34,706 nucleotides of DNA from Zobellella denitrificans (GTDB lineage Bacteria > Pseudomonadota > Gammaproteobacteria > Enterobacterales > Aeromonadaceae), in assembly GCF_002237365.1 (NCBI RefSeq), contig NZ_NMUO01000034.1:1-34706 (forward strand). The letters are read 5' to 3'. The position numbers were made by a program, and so were the translations under genes. Shown piece after piece: positions 8,696 through 16,643 of this stretch (positions are counted from its first letter, which is position 1; each line of letters opens with the position of its first letter). The notes beneath the pieces were generated by a model that was not told the DNA's origin, did no database searches, and saw nothing but the letters and a program-made list of their open reading frames with translations.

Positions 8696-9989
8696 TCCAC
8701 GTCTGCCGCCCTGGCTTGTGAGCCTGGGCGGCCCCCTGCTGGCAGTGCTGCTGTTGCTGCCGCTGCGGGGCTGGCTCACCACCACCGACATCGCCATGGC
8801 GCTGCTGCTGGTGGTGGCGGTAATAGCGGTGCGCCAGGGCAGCCGCCGCGCCAGCCTGGCCACGGTGCTGAGCGTGCTGCTGTTCGATGTGCTCTTCGTC
8901 GAGCCCTACTACACCCTGCACGTGCACAACCTGGACTACCTGCTCACCTTCGCCGTCATGCTGGCGGTGGGCCTGCTGATCAGCCGGCTCAGCGGCCAGT
9001 TGCGCGGCCGGCTGGAGCGGGTGCGCCAGCTGTTGCGCCAGCTCAGGGGCATGTTCCTGCTGGCCCGGGGCCTGCCCGGGCACGGCCGGCCCGAAGCCAT
9101 GTACGAGTTCGTGACCCAGCTGCTGGGCCGCCGGCTGGGCAGCCCGGTCAGCATCCACCCCGAGCCGCCGGCAGAGGGCGAGGCGCTGCCGGTGTTCGAC
9201 AAGCAACGGCTGGTGGCCTACCTCTGCTGCGCCACCGGCCCCTACAAGGCCAACCGCACCCTGCTGCGGGTGGCGGCCTCGTTGCTGGGCCAGTCCCTGA
9301 CCCGGGGCCGGCTGGCCCGGGCCGAGCAGGAGGCCCGGCTGGAGGCGGAGCTGGCCAGCGGCCGCAACGCCCTGCTGCGCTCCCTGTCCCACGATCTGCG
9401 CACGCCGCTGGCCAGCATCATGGGCAACGCCAGCATGCTGGCGGACCCCCAGGTGCGCCTGGGCGAGGCGGAATACCGGGAGATCGCCGAGGCCATCTAC
9501 CAGCAGAGCCGGGTGCTGAGCAGCCATTTCGACAAGGTGATGGAGCTCAACCGGGTGCAGCGCCAGGAGCAGCCGAGCCTGCAGGTGGTGATGCCGGAGG
9601 AGGTGGTCAGTGCCGCCCTGCGCCGGCGTGGCAACCTGTTCGACGAGGTGCGCTTCGACTTTACCATCGACGACGACACCCCGGTGCAGGGCGACGCCAC
9701 CCTGCTGGAGATCGCCCTGGCCAACATGCTGGAGAACGCGGTGCGCCACGGCCAGGCGCCCTTCCGGCTGGAAGGGCACTGGCACGGCGAACTCTACGCC
9801 TTTACCCTGAGCAACGGTTGCGGTGGCCGGGCGGTCCGGTTGCAGCGGGACGGCGGCGCCGGCCTGGGCGTGCCCATCTGCCGGGCGGTGGCGGACCTGC
9901 ATCAGGGCGCCTTCTACCTGACCGAGAGTGATGACGGACACACGATGACGGCCCGCCTGGTGTGGCCGGCCTGGAGAAAAGCAGCATGA
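8667..9989 (+). CDS. Short KdpD-like sensor histidine kinase
   Basis: A 440-residue membrane sensor corresponding to the C-terminal half of KdpD. Four transmembrane segments of the DUF4118/KdpD type lie at about residues 18-110, with FDVLFVEPYYTLHVHNLDYL between them. A GAF-like region (about 130-215) follows, then a HisKA domain with SLSHDLRTPL (phospho-acceptor His242) and an ATPase domain with the N-box LANMLENAVRHG. The N-terminal KdpD and USP domains of full-length KdpD are absent. The ATP site looks reduced: the G1 box reads SNGCGG, with Ser382 where the adenine-contacting Asp is expected, and the lid before GAGLGVPICRAV is short. It overlaps ktrB by 29 bp and the regulator gene by 4 bp (ATGA). 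It likely senses potassium or osmotic state for the Ktr system. Confidence 0.88.
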   Translation: MREAVLPWDNPRLPPWLVSLGGPLLAVLLLLPLRGWLTTTDIAMALLLVVAVIAVRQGSRRASLATVLSVLLFDVLFVEPYYTLHVHNLDYLLTFAVMLAVGLLISRLSGQLRGRLERVRQLLRQLRGMFLLARGLPGHGRPEAMYEFVTQLLGRRLGSPVSIHPEPPAEGEALPVFDKQRLVAYLCCATGPYKANRTLLRVAASLLGQSLTRGRLARAEQEARLEAELASGRNALLRSLSHDLRTPLASIMGNASMLADPQVRLGEAEYREIAEAIYQQSRVLSSHFDKVMELNRVQRQEQPSLQVVMPEEVVSAALRRRGNLFDEVRFDFTIDDDTPVQGDATLLEIALANMLENAVRHGQAPFRLEGHWHGELYAFTLSNGCGGRAVRLQRDGGAGLGVPICRAVADLHQGAFYLTESDDGHTMTARLVWPAWRKAA

Positions 9990-10672
9990 CGGCCAACCAG
10001 CCCCATATCCTGATCATCGAAGACGACGCCTCCATGGCCCGTTTTCTGCAGACCCTGCTGCGCAGCCACCAGTACGGGGTGGAGGCGGCGGCCGGCGGCG
10101 CCGAGGGGTTGCGCTGCCTGAGTGGCCGTACCCCGGATCTGGTGCTGCTGGACCTGGGCCTGGGCGACATGGACGGGGTGGCGCTGCTGCGCGAGCTGAG
10201 AGCCTGGTCCGCGATGCCAGTGATCGTGATCTCGGCGCGGGAGCGGGAGGCGGAAAAGGTGGAGGCCCTGGACGCCGGCGCCGACGACTACCTGACCAAG
10301 CCGTTCGGTGCCCAGGAACTGCTGGCGCGGATCCGGGTGGCCCTGCGCCGCCCCGGGCGGGACGCCGAACTGCCCCTGCAGTTGGGGGACATCACCGTGG
10401 ATCCGGCGGCGCGGCGGGTGTGCAAGGGCGGCGAGCCGCTGCACCTGACCCCCACCGAGTACAAGCTGCTGTTGTTCCTGCTGCGCCACGCCGAGAAGGT
10501 GGTGACCCACCGCCAGATCCTGAGCGCGGTCTGGGGCCCCGCCCACGTGGAGCACCACGAATATGTGCGGGTGCACATGTCCCAGCTGCGCCAGAAGCTG
10601 GAGGCCCAGCCCGCCCATCCCCGCATCCTGCTTACCGAGCCGGGCATCGGCTACCGGCTGGTGGTGCCCTGA
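9986..10672 (+). CDS. KdpE-like OmpR-family response regulator
   Basis: A 228-residue regulator. The receiver domain (about 1-120) has the acidic pocket IEDD, phospho-acceptor Asp56 in LVLLDLGLGDMDG, and the conserved Lys in DDYLTKPFGAQELLARI. A winged-helix DNA-binding domain follows (about 130-228), with LHLTPTEYKLLLFLLRHAEK, then VWGPAHVEHHEYVRVHMSQL and a final GIGYRLVVP. The start at 9986 gives a 4-bp ATGA overlap with the kinase stop; ATG 9962 in frame is less likely. It is the cognate partner of the upstream KdpD-like kinase. Its most plausible target is the promoter ahead of ktrA. Confidence 0.92.
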   Translation: MTANQPHILIIEDDASMARFLQTLLRSHQYGVEAAAGGAEGLRCLSGRTPDLVLLDLGLGDMDGVALLRELRAWSAMPVIVISAREREAEKVEALDAGADDYLTKPFGAQELLARIRVALRRPGRDAELPLQLGDITVDPAARRVCKGGEPLHLTPTEYKLLLFLLRHAEKVVTHRQILSAVWGPAHVEHHEYVRVHMSQLRQKLEAQPAHPRILLTEPGIGYRLVVP

Positions 10673-10723
10673 GCGCGTGACCAGAGTACCCTTCAGTTTA
10701 AAAATTGACCAGCATGATGTTTC

Positions 10724-10748
10724 TTGGGGCGCGGGCGGCCCGCCCGCA
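10724..10748 (+). repeat. REP-like palindrome, copy 1
   Basis: TTGGGGC is followed by the near-perfect palindrome GCGGGCGGCCCGCCCGC (10731-10747). It matches copies at 10866-10889 (inverted) and 20102-20125. Copies 1 and 2 are in opposite orientation within the 274-bp gap between the response regulator and the kinase/phosphatase gene, the usual layout of REP pairs. Confidence 0.6.
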
Positions 10749-10865
10749 TGAGGGTGGCACCGAGGTGGGCGATGGCATAGCCCAATCTGCGATGCCTGTC
10801 CTGCCTCGCGCCTGTTAAACCTGCGGTGTGGTAAGCCAATCCTCGGGTTCGCGCTGCGCGCGAAG

Positions 10866-10889
10866 GCAGGCGGGCCGCCTGCGCTCCAA
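10866..10889 (-). repeat. REP-like palindrome, copy 2 (inverted)
   Basis: GCAGGCGGGCCGCCTGC (10866-10882) followed by GCTCCAA; read on the minus strand it is TTGGAGC plus the palindrome. Compared with copy 1, the changes in the two arms (A for G, T for C) compensate each other, so pairing is kept. Confidence 0.6.
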
Positions 10890-10946
10890 GGTGTCGAACG
10901 GCGCTGTTCCTGCGTTGCCGACGGGTTCCCGCGGCTGAAGCTGCGG

Positions 10947-12716
10947 CTAGGCCCCGCCCAGCAGCAATGCCAGCAGCAGGATATTGCCGAGCAGCAACAA
11001 CAGCGACAGCCCCCGCCAGAAGGCGAGGGGGTGGCGTTCCACCAGCGGCAGCTGCTCCTCGCGCAGGTAGGCCGGGTTGGGTTTTCTGAGGTCGGCTTCC
11101 AGCTCGGACAGGGCCGGGTAGCGCTGGCCGGGCGACAGCGCCACCGCCCGGGCCAGGGCCCGGTCGACCCAGTGGGGCAACTGGGGCTGGTACTGGCGCA
11201 GGGAGGTGTAGCGCAACCGGTTGAGCTGGCCCCGGCCGCTGGCGGCGGCCAGCCGCTCGCCGTAGGGCAGCCGGCCGCTGAGCAACTGGTAGAGGATGCA
11301 GCCCAGGGCAAACTGGTCGGCGCGGGCGTCGACCGGCTCGCCCAGCAGGTATTCCGGCGCGGTGTATTGCTTGGTGCCGAGCAGGGCCTTGCGGGCGATG
11401 GGGGTGGCGATATCGGCGATGCCGGCGATGCGGGCGGAGCCGAAGTCGATGATCTTGGCCACCCCTTCCGTGGTCACCAGTATGTTGCCGGGCTTGAGGT
11501 CCTGGTGCAGCATGTCCAGCCGGTGAAAGGCGCGCAGCCCGGCCACCAGCTGGGGCAGCAGCCGGCGCACCTGCTCCAGCGGCAGGGGACCCTCGTCGTC
11601 CAGCAGCTGCTCCAGGGTGCGGCCCTCCAGGTATTCCAGCACATAGTAGAGAAAGTGCCGGGGCCGGCGCTGCTCCAGTACCCGCACCACATGGGGATGG
11701 TTGATGCGCCGGCCCACCCATTCCTCCAGCTGGAACCGCTCCAGGTAGGCGGGATCGTCCTCGAAGTTGACCGAGGGGGTCTTGAGCACCACCTGCTCGC
11801 CGCCCTCGGTGTCCACCGCCAGGTAGAGCTGGCTGGTGGAGCTGGCGTGCAGCTCGCGCAGGATGCGGTAGCCGTCGAGCACCATGCCCGGCTCCAGCTC
11901 GGGCGGAAAGGGCAGGTCGGTGAGGCGGGCGACCACCTCGTCCATCTCCGGCCGCGGCAGGGCGTCGATGCACAGCAGCTGGCAGCTGAGGTTGTCGTCG
12001 CTGCCGCCGGCCAGGGCCGCCTCGCAGATGGCGGCGGCGCAGGCTTCCGGCTCCGGATGCCGGTGCAGCAACTGCCTGAGCTCGGCATCGGGCACGAACT
12101 CGTAGACGCCGTCGGTCAGCAGCAGGAAGCGGTCGCCGGGCTCGGCCGGCAGCGACTTGTAGTCGATCTCCAGGCCGTAGTCCACGCCCAGGGCCCGGGC
12201 CAGGTATTCCCGGCCCTGACCCAGGCGGATGCGGTGATCCTGGGTCAGGGGTTCCAGATCGCCGTTGCGCCACAGGTAGATGCGGCTGTCGCCCACGTGA
12301 AACAGGTGGGCGGTGGTGGACTTGAGCACCAGGGCGGAGAAGGTGGTGGCGGCGGAGCGGGATTCGTTCAGGAACTGGCTGCCCTGGCTGCACAGCCAGA
12401 GGTTGATGGCGGTGAGCACCTTGGCGCCGGACTGCTTGACCGACCAGCTGTCCGGGGTGCTGAAGTAGTCGGAGAGAAAGCCGCGCACCGCCGACTGGCT
12501 GGCCAGGGCGGCCTGGTCGCTGCTGCTGATGCCGTCGGCCAGCACGCAGGCCAGGCCCTTGGCGTCGAGCAACTGGGGGTTGTCCGGGGCGTAGAAGCCC
12601 AGGGCGTCCTGGTTTTCGGCCTTGCGCCCGGCCAGCGAGTGCTGGCCGCAGCGCACCTTGAGGCTGTTGGTCAAAGGTGGTTCCTGGCGATGTTGTTGAG
12701 AGACCTTGGCGCGCAT
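10947..12716 (-). CDS. Bifunctional PP2C phosphatase / Ser-Thr protein kinase with C-terminal membrane anchor
   Basis: A fusion of about 590 residues. The N-terminal PP2C phosphatase (about 10-245) has metal-site motifs: GRKAENQD, CVLADGISSS, FHVGDSRIYLW, LLTDGVYEFV and GGSDDNLS. A Hanks-type kinase domain (about 275-545) has the catalytic lysine in EQVVLKTP, the catalytic loop LHQDLKPGNILV (HQD instead of HRD) and the Mg motif IIDFGSARI. Its nucleotide loop is glycine-poor (LHASSTSQLYLAVD). A hydrophobic C-terminus (LLLLGNILLLALLLGG) should anchor it in the inner membrane. This fusion family is repeatedly found beside NasA/NarK transporters in assimilatory nitrate loci, as here, but its substrate is not established. 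The start is uncertain: ATG 12716 or GTG 12719 lack a clear ribosome site, whereas TTG 12674 has AGGA upstream and would give MTNSLKVRCGQHS, closer to family starts. Confidence 0.9.
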   Translation of the reverse strand: MRAKVSQQHRQEPPLTNSLKVRCGQHSLAGRKAENQDALGFYAPDNPQLLDAKGLACVLADGISSSDQAALASQSAVRGFLSDYFSTPDSWSVKQSGAKVLTAINLWLCSQGSQFLNESRSAATTFSALVLKSTTAHLFHVGDSRIYLWRNGDLEPLTQDHRIRLGQGREYLARALGVDYGLEIDYKSLPAEPGDRFLLLTDGVYEFVPDAELRQLLHRHPEPEACAAAICEAALAGGSDDNLSCQLLCIDALPRPEMDEVVARLTDLPFPPELEPGMVLDGYRILRELHASSTSQLYLAVDTEGGEQVVLKTPSVNFEDDPAYLERFQLEEWVGRRINHPHVVRVLEQRRPRHFLYYVLEYLEGRTLEQLLDDEGPLPLEQVRRLLPQLVAGLRAFHRLDMLHQDLKPGNILVTTEGVAKIIDFGSARIAGIADIATPIARKALLGTKQYTAPEYLLGEPVDARADQFALGCILYQLLSGRLPYGERLAAASGRGQLNRLRYTSLRQYQPQLPHWVDRALARAVALSPGQRYPALSELEADLRKPNPAYLREEQLPLVERHPLAFWRGLSLLLLLGNILLLALLLGGA

Positions 12717-12848
12717 CACTCAGTTTGAAACGCGACCCGTTCGGCGTTTTATCCTGTAGGCGCCCGTTTACGTGGCGCAGCCTGCAAACGGAAGGACCCT
12801 GAAGGTCTGATGCCGTTTTCCTGCTGGTTCGTGCCAGGTTTGTGCCGG

Positions 12849-12956
12849 CTAAAGCGGCACCTACAGCGGATCCTACAGCGGCATCTAAAGCGGCACCTAC
12901 AGCGGATTCTACAGCGGCATCTAAAGCGGTACCTGCAGCGGATCCTACGGCAGTGG
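12849..12956. repeat. Nested tandem repeat: 9 x 12 bp arranged as 3 x 36 bp
   Basis: Nine consecutive 12-bp units of the form CTAMAGCGGMWY follow one another. Their variants repeat in the order AAAGCGGCAC / ACAGCGGATC / ACAGCGGCAT, giving a 36-bp super-period starting at 12849, 12885 and 12921; the last unit is degenerate. Read on the minus strand the unit resembles the GTAGGTGCCGCTTTAG motif seen in REP-type repeats of gammaproteobacteria. The array lies in the 294-bp gap between the nitrate transporter and the kinase/phosphatase gene, and is probably transcribed with them. Confidence 0.85.
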
Positions 12957-13010
12957 CACAGTCGATACTACATATGGATAGCGCTGTGCCGGCCTGGTCG
13001 ATTTCAGGGC

Positions 13011-14477
13011 TTAGTGTACATCTATCATCTGCACGGTGCCGTCGGGCAGCACTTCCGCCATCTGGCCGCGCGGCTCGTCCATCAGCTGCACCACCACCAT
13101 GGTGAGGGCGGCCACGGTGCAGATCACCCAGAAGAACACCTGGGGCGAGACGAAGGACAGCACAGTCAGGAACACCACCCCGCCCACGTTGCCGTAGGCG
13201 CCGGCCATGCCGGCGATCTGGCCGGTGAGGCGGCGCTGGATCAGCGGCACCACGGCGAACACGGCGCCCTGGCCGGCCTGCACGAAGAAGGAGCAGGCCA
13301 TGGTGACCAGCACCGCCAGTACCAGCGGCCAGCTGCTGTCCATCTGTCCCATCAGGAAAAAGCCCATGGCGGCGCCGGCCAGGCTCAGGGTCAGGGTCCG
13401 TTTGCGGCCGAGCCGGTCGCTGAACAGGCCGCCGCAGGGACGGGACACCAGGTTCATAAAGGCGAAGGCCGAGGCCAGTATGCCCGCCTGCACCGCGCTG
13501 ATGCCGAAGGTGTCGCTGAAGAACAGCGGCAGCATGGACACCACCGCCAGCTCGGCGCCGAAGGTGGCCAGGTAGCCCAGGTTGAGCACCGCCACCTGCT
13601 TGAACTTGTAGCGATGGATGGCCGGCACCGGCTTGTGGAAGATGTCCTTGTTGACCTTGACGATGTGATACAGCTGCCAGGCGAACAGCACGGCCAGCAG
13701 GGCGTAGATCAGCTGGCTGGCGGTGGCGGACAGCAGGGACACGCCGGCCGGCGACAGCTTCCAGGTGAGCAGGGCCAGGGCCGCGTACAGGGGGATGCTC
13801 ATCAGGATGTAGAGCACGAAATCGCCCTTGCTGGTCACTTCCATGGCGCCGGTCTTCTTGGGCTTGAAGTAGGTGGAGCCCTTGGGGGTGTCGGACACGC
13901 TGAAGTAGTAGATGAAGGCATAGACCAGGGCGATGGCGCCGGTCAGGCCCAGGGCGTAGCGCCAGCCATTGTCGCCGCCGAACAGCAGGGCGATGGCCGG
14001 CAGCACCATGGCGGCGGCGGCGGAGCCGAAGTTGCCCCAGCCGCCGTAGATGCCTTCGGCCAGGCCCACCTGCTTGGCGGGAAACCACTCGGAGATCATG
14101 CGGATGCCGATGACGAAGCCGGCACCGACAAAGCCCAGCATAAAGCGGGCCAGGGCCATCTGCTCAAAGCTCTGGGCCAGGGCGAAGAAGAAGCAGATCA
14201 GGCTGGAAATCCCCAGCAGCAGCGAATACATGACGCGCGGGCCGAACTTGTCCACCAGCATGCCCACCACGATGCGGGCCGGTATGGTCAGGGCCACGTT
14301 GAGGATCAGCAGGGTGGACACCTGCTGGCTGGTCAGCCCCATGGAGTCGCGGATAAACACCATCAGGGGGGCGTGGTTGAACCAGACCACGAAGCTGATG
14401 AAAAACGCCAGCCAGGTTAGATGCAGGACGCGGCTGTTGCCGCTGAAGGACAGTAGTTTGAGTTTGGAAGCAGACAT
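13011..14477 (-). CDS. NarK/NasA-family nitrate/nitrite transporter
   Basis: A 488-residue MFS protein with twelve predicted membrane spans. Nitrate-porter hallmarks are visible: the first nitrate signature [12 protein letters not shown] (142-153), a second related one [16 protein letters not shown] near residue 425, and [16 protein letters not shown] in TM1-TM2, where substrate-binding Arg residues lie. A long central loop (about 205-285) is enlarged with an extra TM pair, [20 protein letters not shown]. Promoter type (NtrC/sigma-54) and the linked kinase/phosphatase point to an assimilatory uptake role (NasA) rather than respiratory antiport. No nitrate or nitrite reductase gene lies in this window. 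ATG 14477 is the natural start. Confidence 0.92.
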   Translation of the reverse strand: MSASKLKLLSFSGNSRVLHLTWLAFFISFVVWFNHAPLMVFIRDSMGLTSQQVSTLLILNVALTIPARIVVGMLVDKFGPRVMYSLLLGISSLICFFFALAQSFEQMALARFMLGFVGAGFVIGIRMISEWFPAKQVGLAEGIYGGWGNFGSAAAAMVLPAIALLFGGDNGWRYALGLTGAIALVYAFIYYFSVSDTPKGSTYFKPKKTGAMEVTSKGDFVLYILMSIPLYAALALLTWKLSPAGVSLLSATASQLIYALLAVLFAWQLYHIVKVNKDIFHKPVPAIHRYKFKQVAVLNLGYLATFGAELAVVSMLPLFFSDTFGISAVQAGILASAFAFMNLVSRPCGGLFSDRLGRKRTLTLSLAGAAMGFFLMGQMDSSWPLVLAVLVTMACSFFVQAGQGAVFAVVPLIQRRLTGQIAGMAGAYGNVGGVVFLTVLSFVSPQVFFWVICTVAALTMVVVQLMDEPRGQMAEVLPDGTVQMIDVH

Positions 14478-14523
14478 GTGGGTGTTCTCGCTAAGCTCGT
14501 GACAATAATGTTGTACGGACCTA

Positions 14524-14539
14524 AGCCGGAATCATGCCA
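14524..14539 (-). promoter_or_regulatory. Sigma-54 (RpoN) promoter of the nitrate transporter
   Basis: Read on the minus strand, TGGCATGATTCCGGCT has the invariant GG (-24) and GC (-12) at the correct 10-base interval. It fits TGGCAYG-N4-YKGCW. Transcription would start near 14513, leaving a leader of about 35 bases before ATG 14477. Confidence 0.7.
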
Positions 14540-14635
14540 AGCTGGCAATGCCTTGTTTTTATTGCCTATTGTGTCCAAATGGCTGAGCGGTGGGCGGAGG
14601 CGGGAGCACCAAATCAAGGCGCTTTTGCAACGAAA

Positions 14636-14652
14636 TGCACGATCACTGTGCA
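14636..14652. promoter_or_regulatory. NtrC-binding site (perfect dyad)
   Basis: TGCACGATCACTGTGCA is the canonical TGCAC-N7-GTGCA dyad. It lies about 110 bp upstream of the sigma-54 promoter, the position expected of an enhancer-like activator site. Confidence 0.7.
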
Positions 14653-14665
14653 GAAAAAGGCCTAT

Positions 14666-14682
14666 TGCACCAAAGTGGTACC
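14666..14682. promoter_or_regulatory. Second, degenerate NtrC site
   Basis: TGCACCAAAGTGGTACC keeps the left half-site and most of the right one. It is centred 30 bp, about three helical turns, from the perfect site, as in paired NtrC enhancers. Confidence 0.5.
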
Positions 14683-14715
14683 TCTAAAGTGGTAGCTCTG
14701 CGCCATAAAGGTGCT

Positions 14716-15216
14716 TCAGGCGCTCTTCTGCTGGTCCCGCCACAGCAGCCAGAGCCGGGTGTCCAGCTCCAGTTGGTGATAGGTTGGTTCCATATGGCAG
14801 CACAGCTGGTAGAAGGCCTTGTTGTGCTCCTTCTCTTTGAAGTGGGCCAGCTCGTGGACCACTATCATGCGCAGGAATTCCGGCGGTGCCTCCCTGAACA
14901 GGGCGGCGACGGTGATGCTGTTGTGGGCCTTGAGCTTGCTGCCCTGCACCCGCGACTGGTAGGTGTGCATGCCGAGCGCCTGTTTGAGCACGTTGAGCTT
15001 GCTGTCGTAGCGCACCTGGCTGAGCGGCGGGCTCTTGCGCAGGTACTGGTTCCTGAGGCCGTTGATGTAGTCGTACAGCGCCCTGTCGCTCTGGATCTGA
15101 TGGCGGGTCGGGTACTTGCGCTGCAGGTAACCGCCGAGCCGGCCGCTGTCGAGCAGCTCGCCGGCCTGGAGTTGGATGCTTTCCGGATAACCGGCGAGGT
15201 ATTTGAGGGTATTCAC
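14716..15216 (-). CDS. ygjP: YgjP-like metallopeptidase-fold protein
   Basis: A 166-residue protein matching E. coli YgjP (167 residues from memory) throughout: RSVRY-like core LSQVRYDSKLNVLKQALGMH, then SRVQGSKLKAHNSI, and the zinc motif VVHELAHFKEKEHNKAFYQL (HELxH, with a third ligand expected in the following helix), ending MEPTYHQLELDTRLWLLW. GTG 15216 (VNTLKYLAGYPE) aligns with the family start; the in-frame ATG at 15249 lacks a ribosome site and adds 11 unmatched residues. The family belongs to the YgjP/DUF45 group; a UTP pyrophosphatase activity has been assigned to some members, and the physiological role is unclear. It lies 57 bp downstream of fic on the same strand. Confidence 0.9.
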   Translation of the reverse strand: MNTLKYLAGYPESIQLQAGELLDSGRLGGYLQRKYPTRHQIQSDRALYDYINGLRNQYLRKSPPLSQVRYDSKLNVLKQALGMHTYQSRVQGSKLKAHNSITVAALFREAPPEFLRMIVVHELAHFKEKEHNKAFYQLCCHMEPTYHQLELDTRLWLLWRDQQKSA

Positions 15217-15273
15217 CAGAGGCCCCGTACTGCTTGAACCGAGGCCCATTATACGCCGAAGCGGGGGGGCTTC

Positions 15274-16632
15274 CTATTCCACTATCTTCAGCCTGGTTTT
15301 CAGATCCGCCGGTGCTATGTAAAGCTGGGTGCGGCTGCCCCGACGCCGGCTGGCCACCAGCAGATCCTCGTCCACCAGTTTGTTGAGATAGCTGCGGGCG
15401 GTATTTTCGTTGATCCCCAGATCCAGGCTCACCGTCCTGGCGGTAAAGGTGCGACCCGGTTCCTTCACTGCCGTTTTCAGGATCTCCAGGTGACCGCGTT
15501 TCAGGCCCTGGGCTACGGGGCTGCTGTCGGTCCAGGCCATGAAAGAGTAGAGTTCCTGCCGCTTCTGCTCGATATAGTCGAGCAGGCCATGCACCGCCTT
15601 GATGATGACGCTCATCTGGTGATAGATGAAGTAGGTCAGATCGAAGTCGTCGGTTTCGGTGTAGATAAAGGCCCTGTCGTAATCGCCCCGTTTTTCCTGG
15701 ATGTATTTGCTGATGGAGAGGTATTCGAACAGCCAGTAGCCGGACTTCAACATAAACCAGTAGAACAGGGCCCTTGCCGTCCTGCCGTTGCCATCGCCGA
15801 AGGGATGGATATAGCCCACCATGAAGTGCAGTATCACCGCCTTGATCACGGGGTGGATGAAAGTTTCCTGATGGTGGTCTCCGTGATCCCGGTTGGCGAA
15901 ATCACACAGCGCCTGCAGCCGCTCGGGCAGCGTTTCCCAGTGGGGAGGCTGGTGCGCCACTTCGTTATAGAGATCGGTGACGAAGATGTTGTCGTCCCGG
16001 CGCAACTCGCCGGGGACGGCATCGTTGTCGATGGCGTCCCGCGTGGCGATTTCGTGCAACTCCAGCATGAGTTCCAGCGTCAGGGGCTCGTCCTTCCTTT
16101 CCACCGCTTTTTTCATCAGCAGGTAGTTGTTGAAGATCATCTGCTCCGACTTGTCCCGGGGAGGGCGGCTTTGCTCCAGCATGTCCTTGGCCACCTTGCG
16201 GGTGGTGGAGGCCCCTTCCAGTTGGGAGGAGGTGATGGCCTCCTCCATCATCAGGCTGTGCACCAGATAACGGTTCTTCTCGCTGGCGCCGACGAAGGGG
16301 CTGTCGCCCAGGGCGTGGCCGCCGCCGGTCAGGCGATCTATGGTGTGCAGCTGGGCGTACAGGGATTCGGGGACGCAGAAGGAAAAGCAGGCGCCGCGTT
16401 CGGCCTGCAGATCTTCCTGTCGTTTGGCTATGGCCCTCCGGGCCATCTTGACAGCCAGCCAGGCCATCTCGATATCGTCCCCTTTTGGTACCCGACGCTG
16501 GAACTGATCCCAGTGCAGATAGCGTCCCTTGTCGCCAATCGCCTTGTAGCGTTGCATCAGCTCGAACAATTGCCTGGGTTCAACATTGCCGAACAGCTCG
16601 TCGATGGGCTTGGGTACCCGTATTCTGGCCAT
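15274..16632 (-). CDS. Fic-domain protein with inhibitory helix and C-terminal winged helix
   Basis: A 452-residue protein with three parts. The N-terminal region (about 80-200) carries the autoinhibitory motif TSSQLEGAS (Glu139), so the toxin-like inhibitor is built in (class II Fic). The Fic core holds the complete catalytic motif HPFGDGNGRTAR (276-287), with catalytic His276 and the anion hole, and should transfer AMP or another nucleotide to target hydroxyl groups. The C-terminal domain (about 375-452) is a winged helix (FTARTVSLDLGINENTARSY, then LVDEDLLVASRRRG). Proteins with this layout are common in bacteria, usually with unknown targets. The start at 16632 is good: TAAGG lies 7-11 bases upstream. 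A large inverted repeat precedes it and could be its own operator. Confidence 0.92.
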   Translation of the reverse strand: MARIRVPKPIDELFGNVEPRQLFELMQRYKAIGDKGRYLHWDQFQRRVPKGDDIEMAWLAVKMARRAIAKRQEDLQAERGACFSFCVPESLYAQLHTIDRLTGGGHALGDSPFVGASEKNRYLVHSLMMEEAITSSQLEGASTTRKVAKDMLEQSRPPRDKSEQMIFNNYLLMKKAVERKDEPLTLELMLELHEIATRDAIDNDAVPGELRRDDNIFVTDLYNEVAHQPPHWETLPERLQALCDFANRDHGDHHQETFIHPVIKAVILHFMVGYIHPFGDGNGRTARALFYWFMLKSGYWLFEYLSISKYIQEKRGDYDRAFIYTETDDFDLTYFIYHQMSVIIKAVHGLLDYIEQKRQELYSFMAWTDSSPVAQGLKRGHLEILKTAVKEPGRTFTARTVSLDLGINENTARSYLNKLVDEDLLVASRRRGSRTQLYIAPADLKTRLKIVE

Positions 16633-16643
16633 GGGTATACCTT

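Noticed and set aside
12849-12956. Possible small CRISPR array
   Set aside because: The units follow each other directly with no unique spacers and are only 12 bp; there are no cas genes. It is a plain tandem repeat.
12842-13105. Ala/Thr/Pro-rich repeated peptide encoded by the tandem array
   Set aside because: The frame exists only because the 12-bp period is a multiple of three; there is no ribosome site, and it runs into the antisense of the nitrate transporter.
10693-14088. Very long minus-strand frames overlapping the kinase and transporter genes
   Set aside because: They are out-of-phase shadows typical of GC-rich DNA, with Arg/Gly/Pro/Ala-rich composition and no domains.
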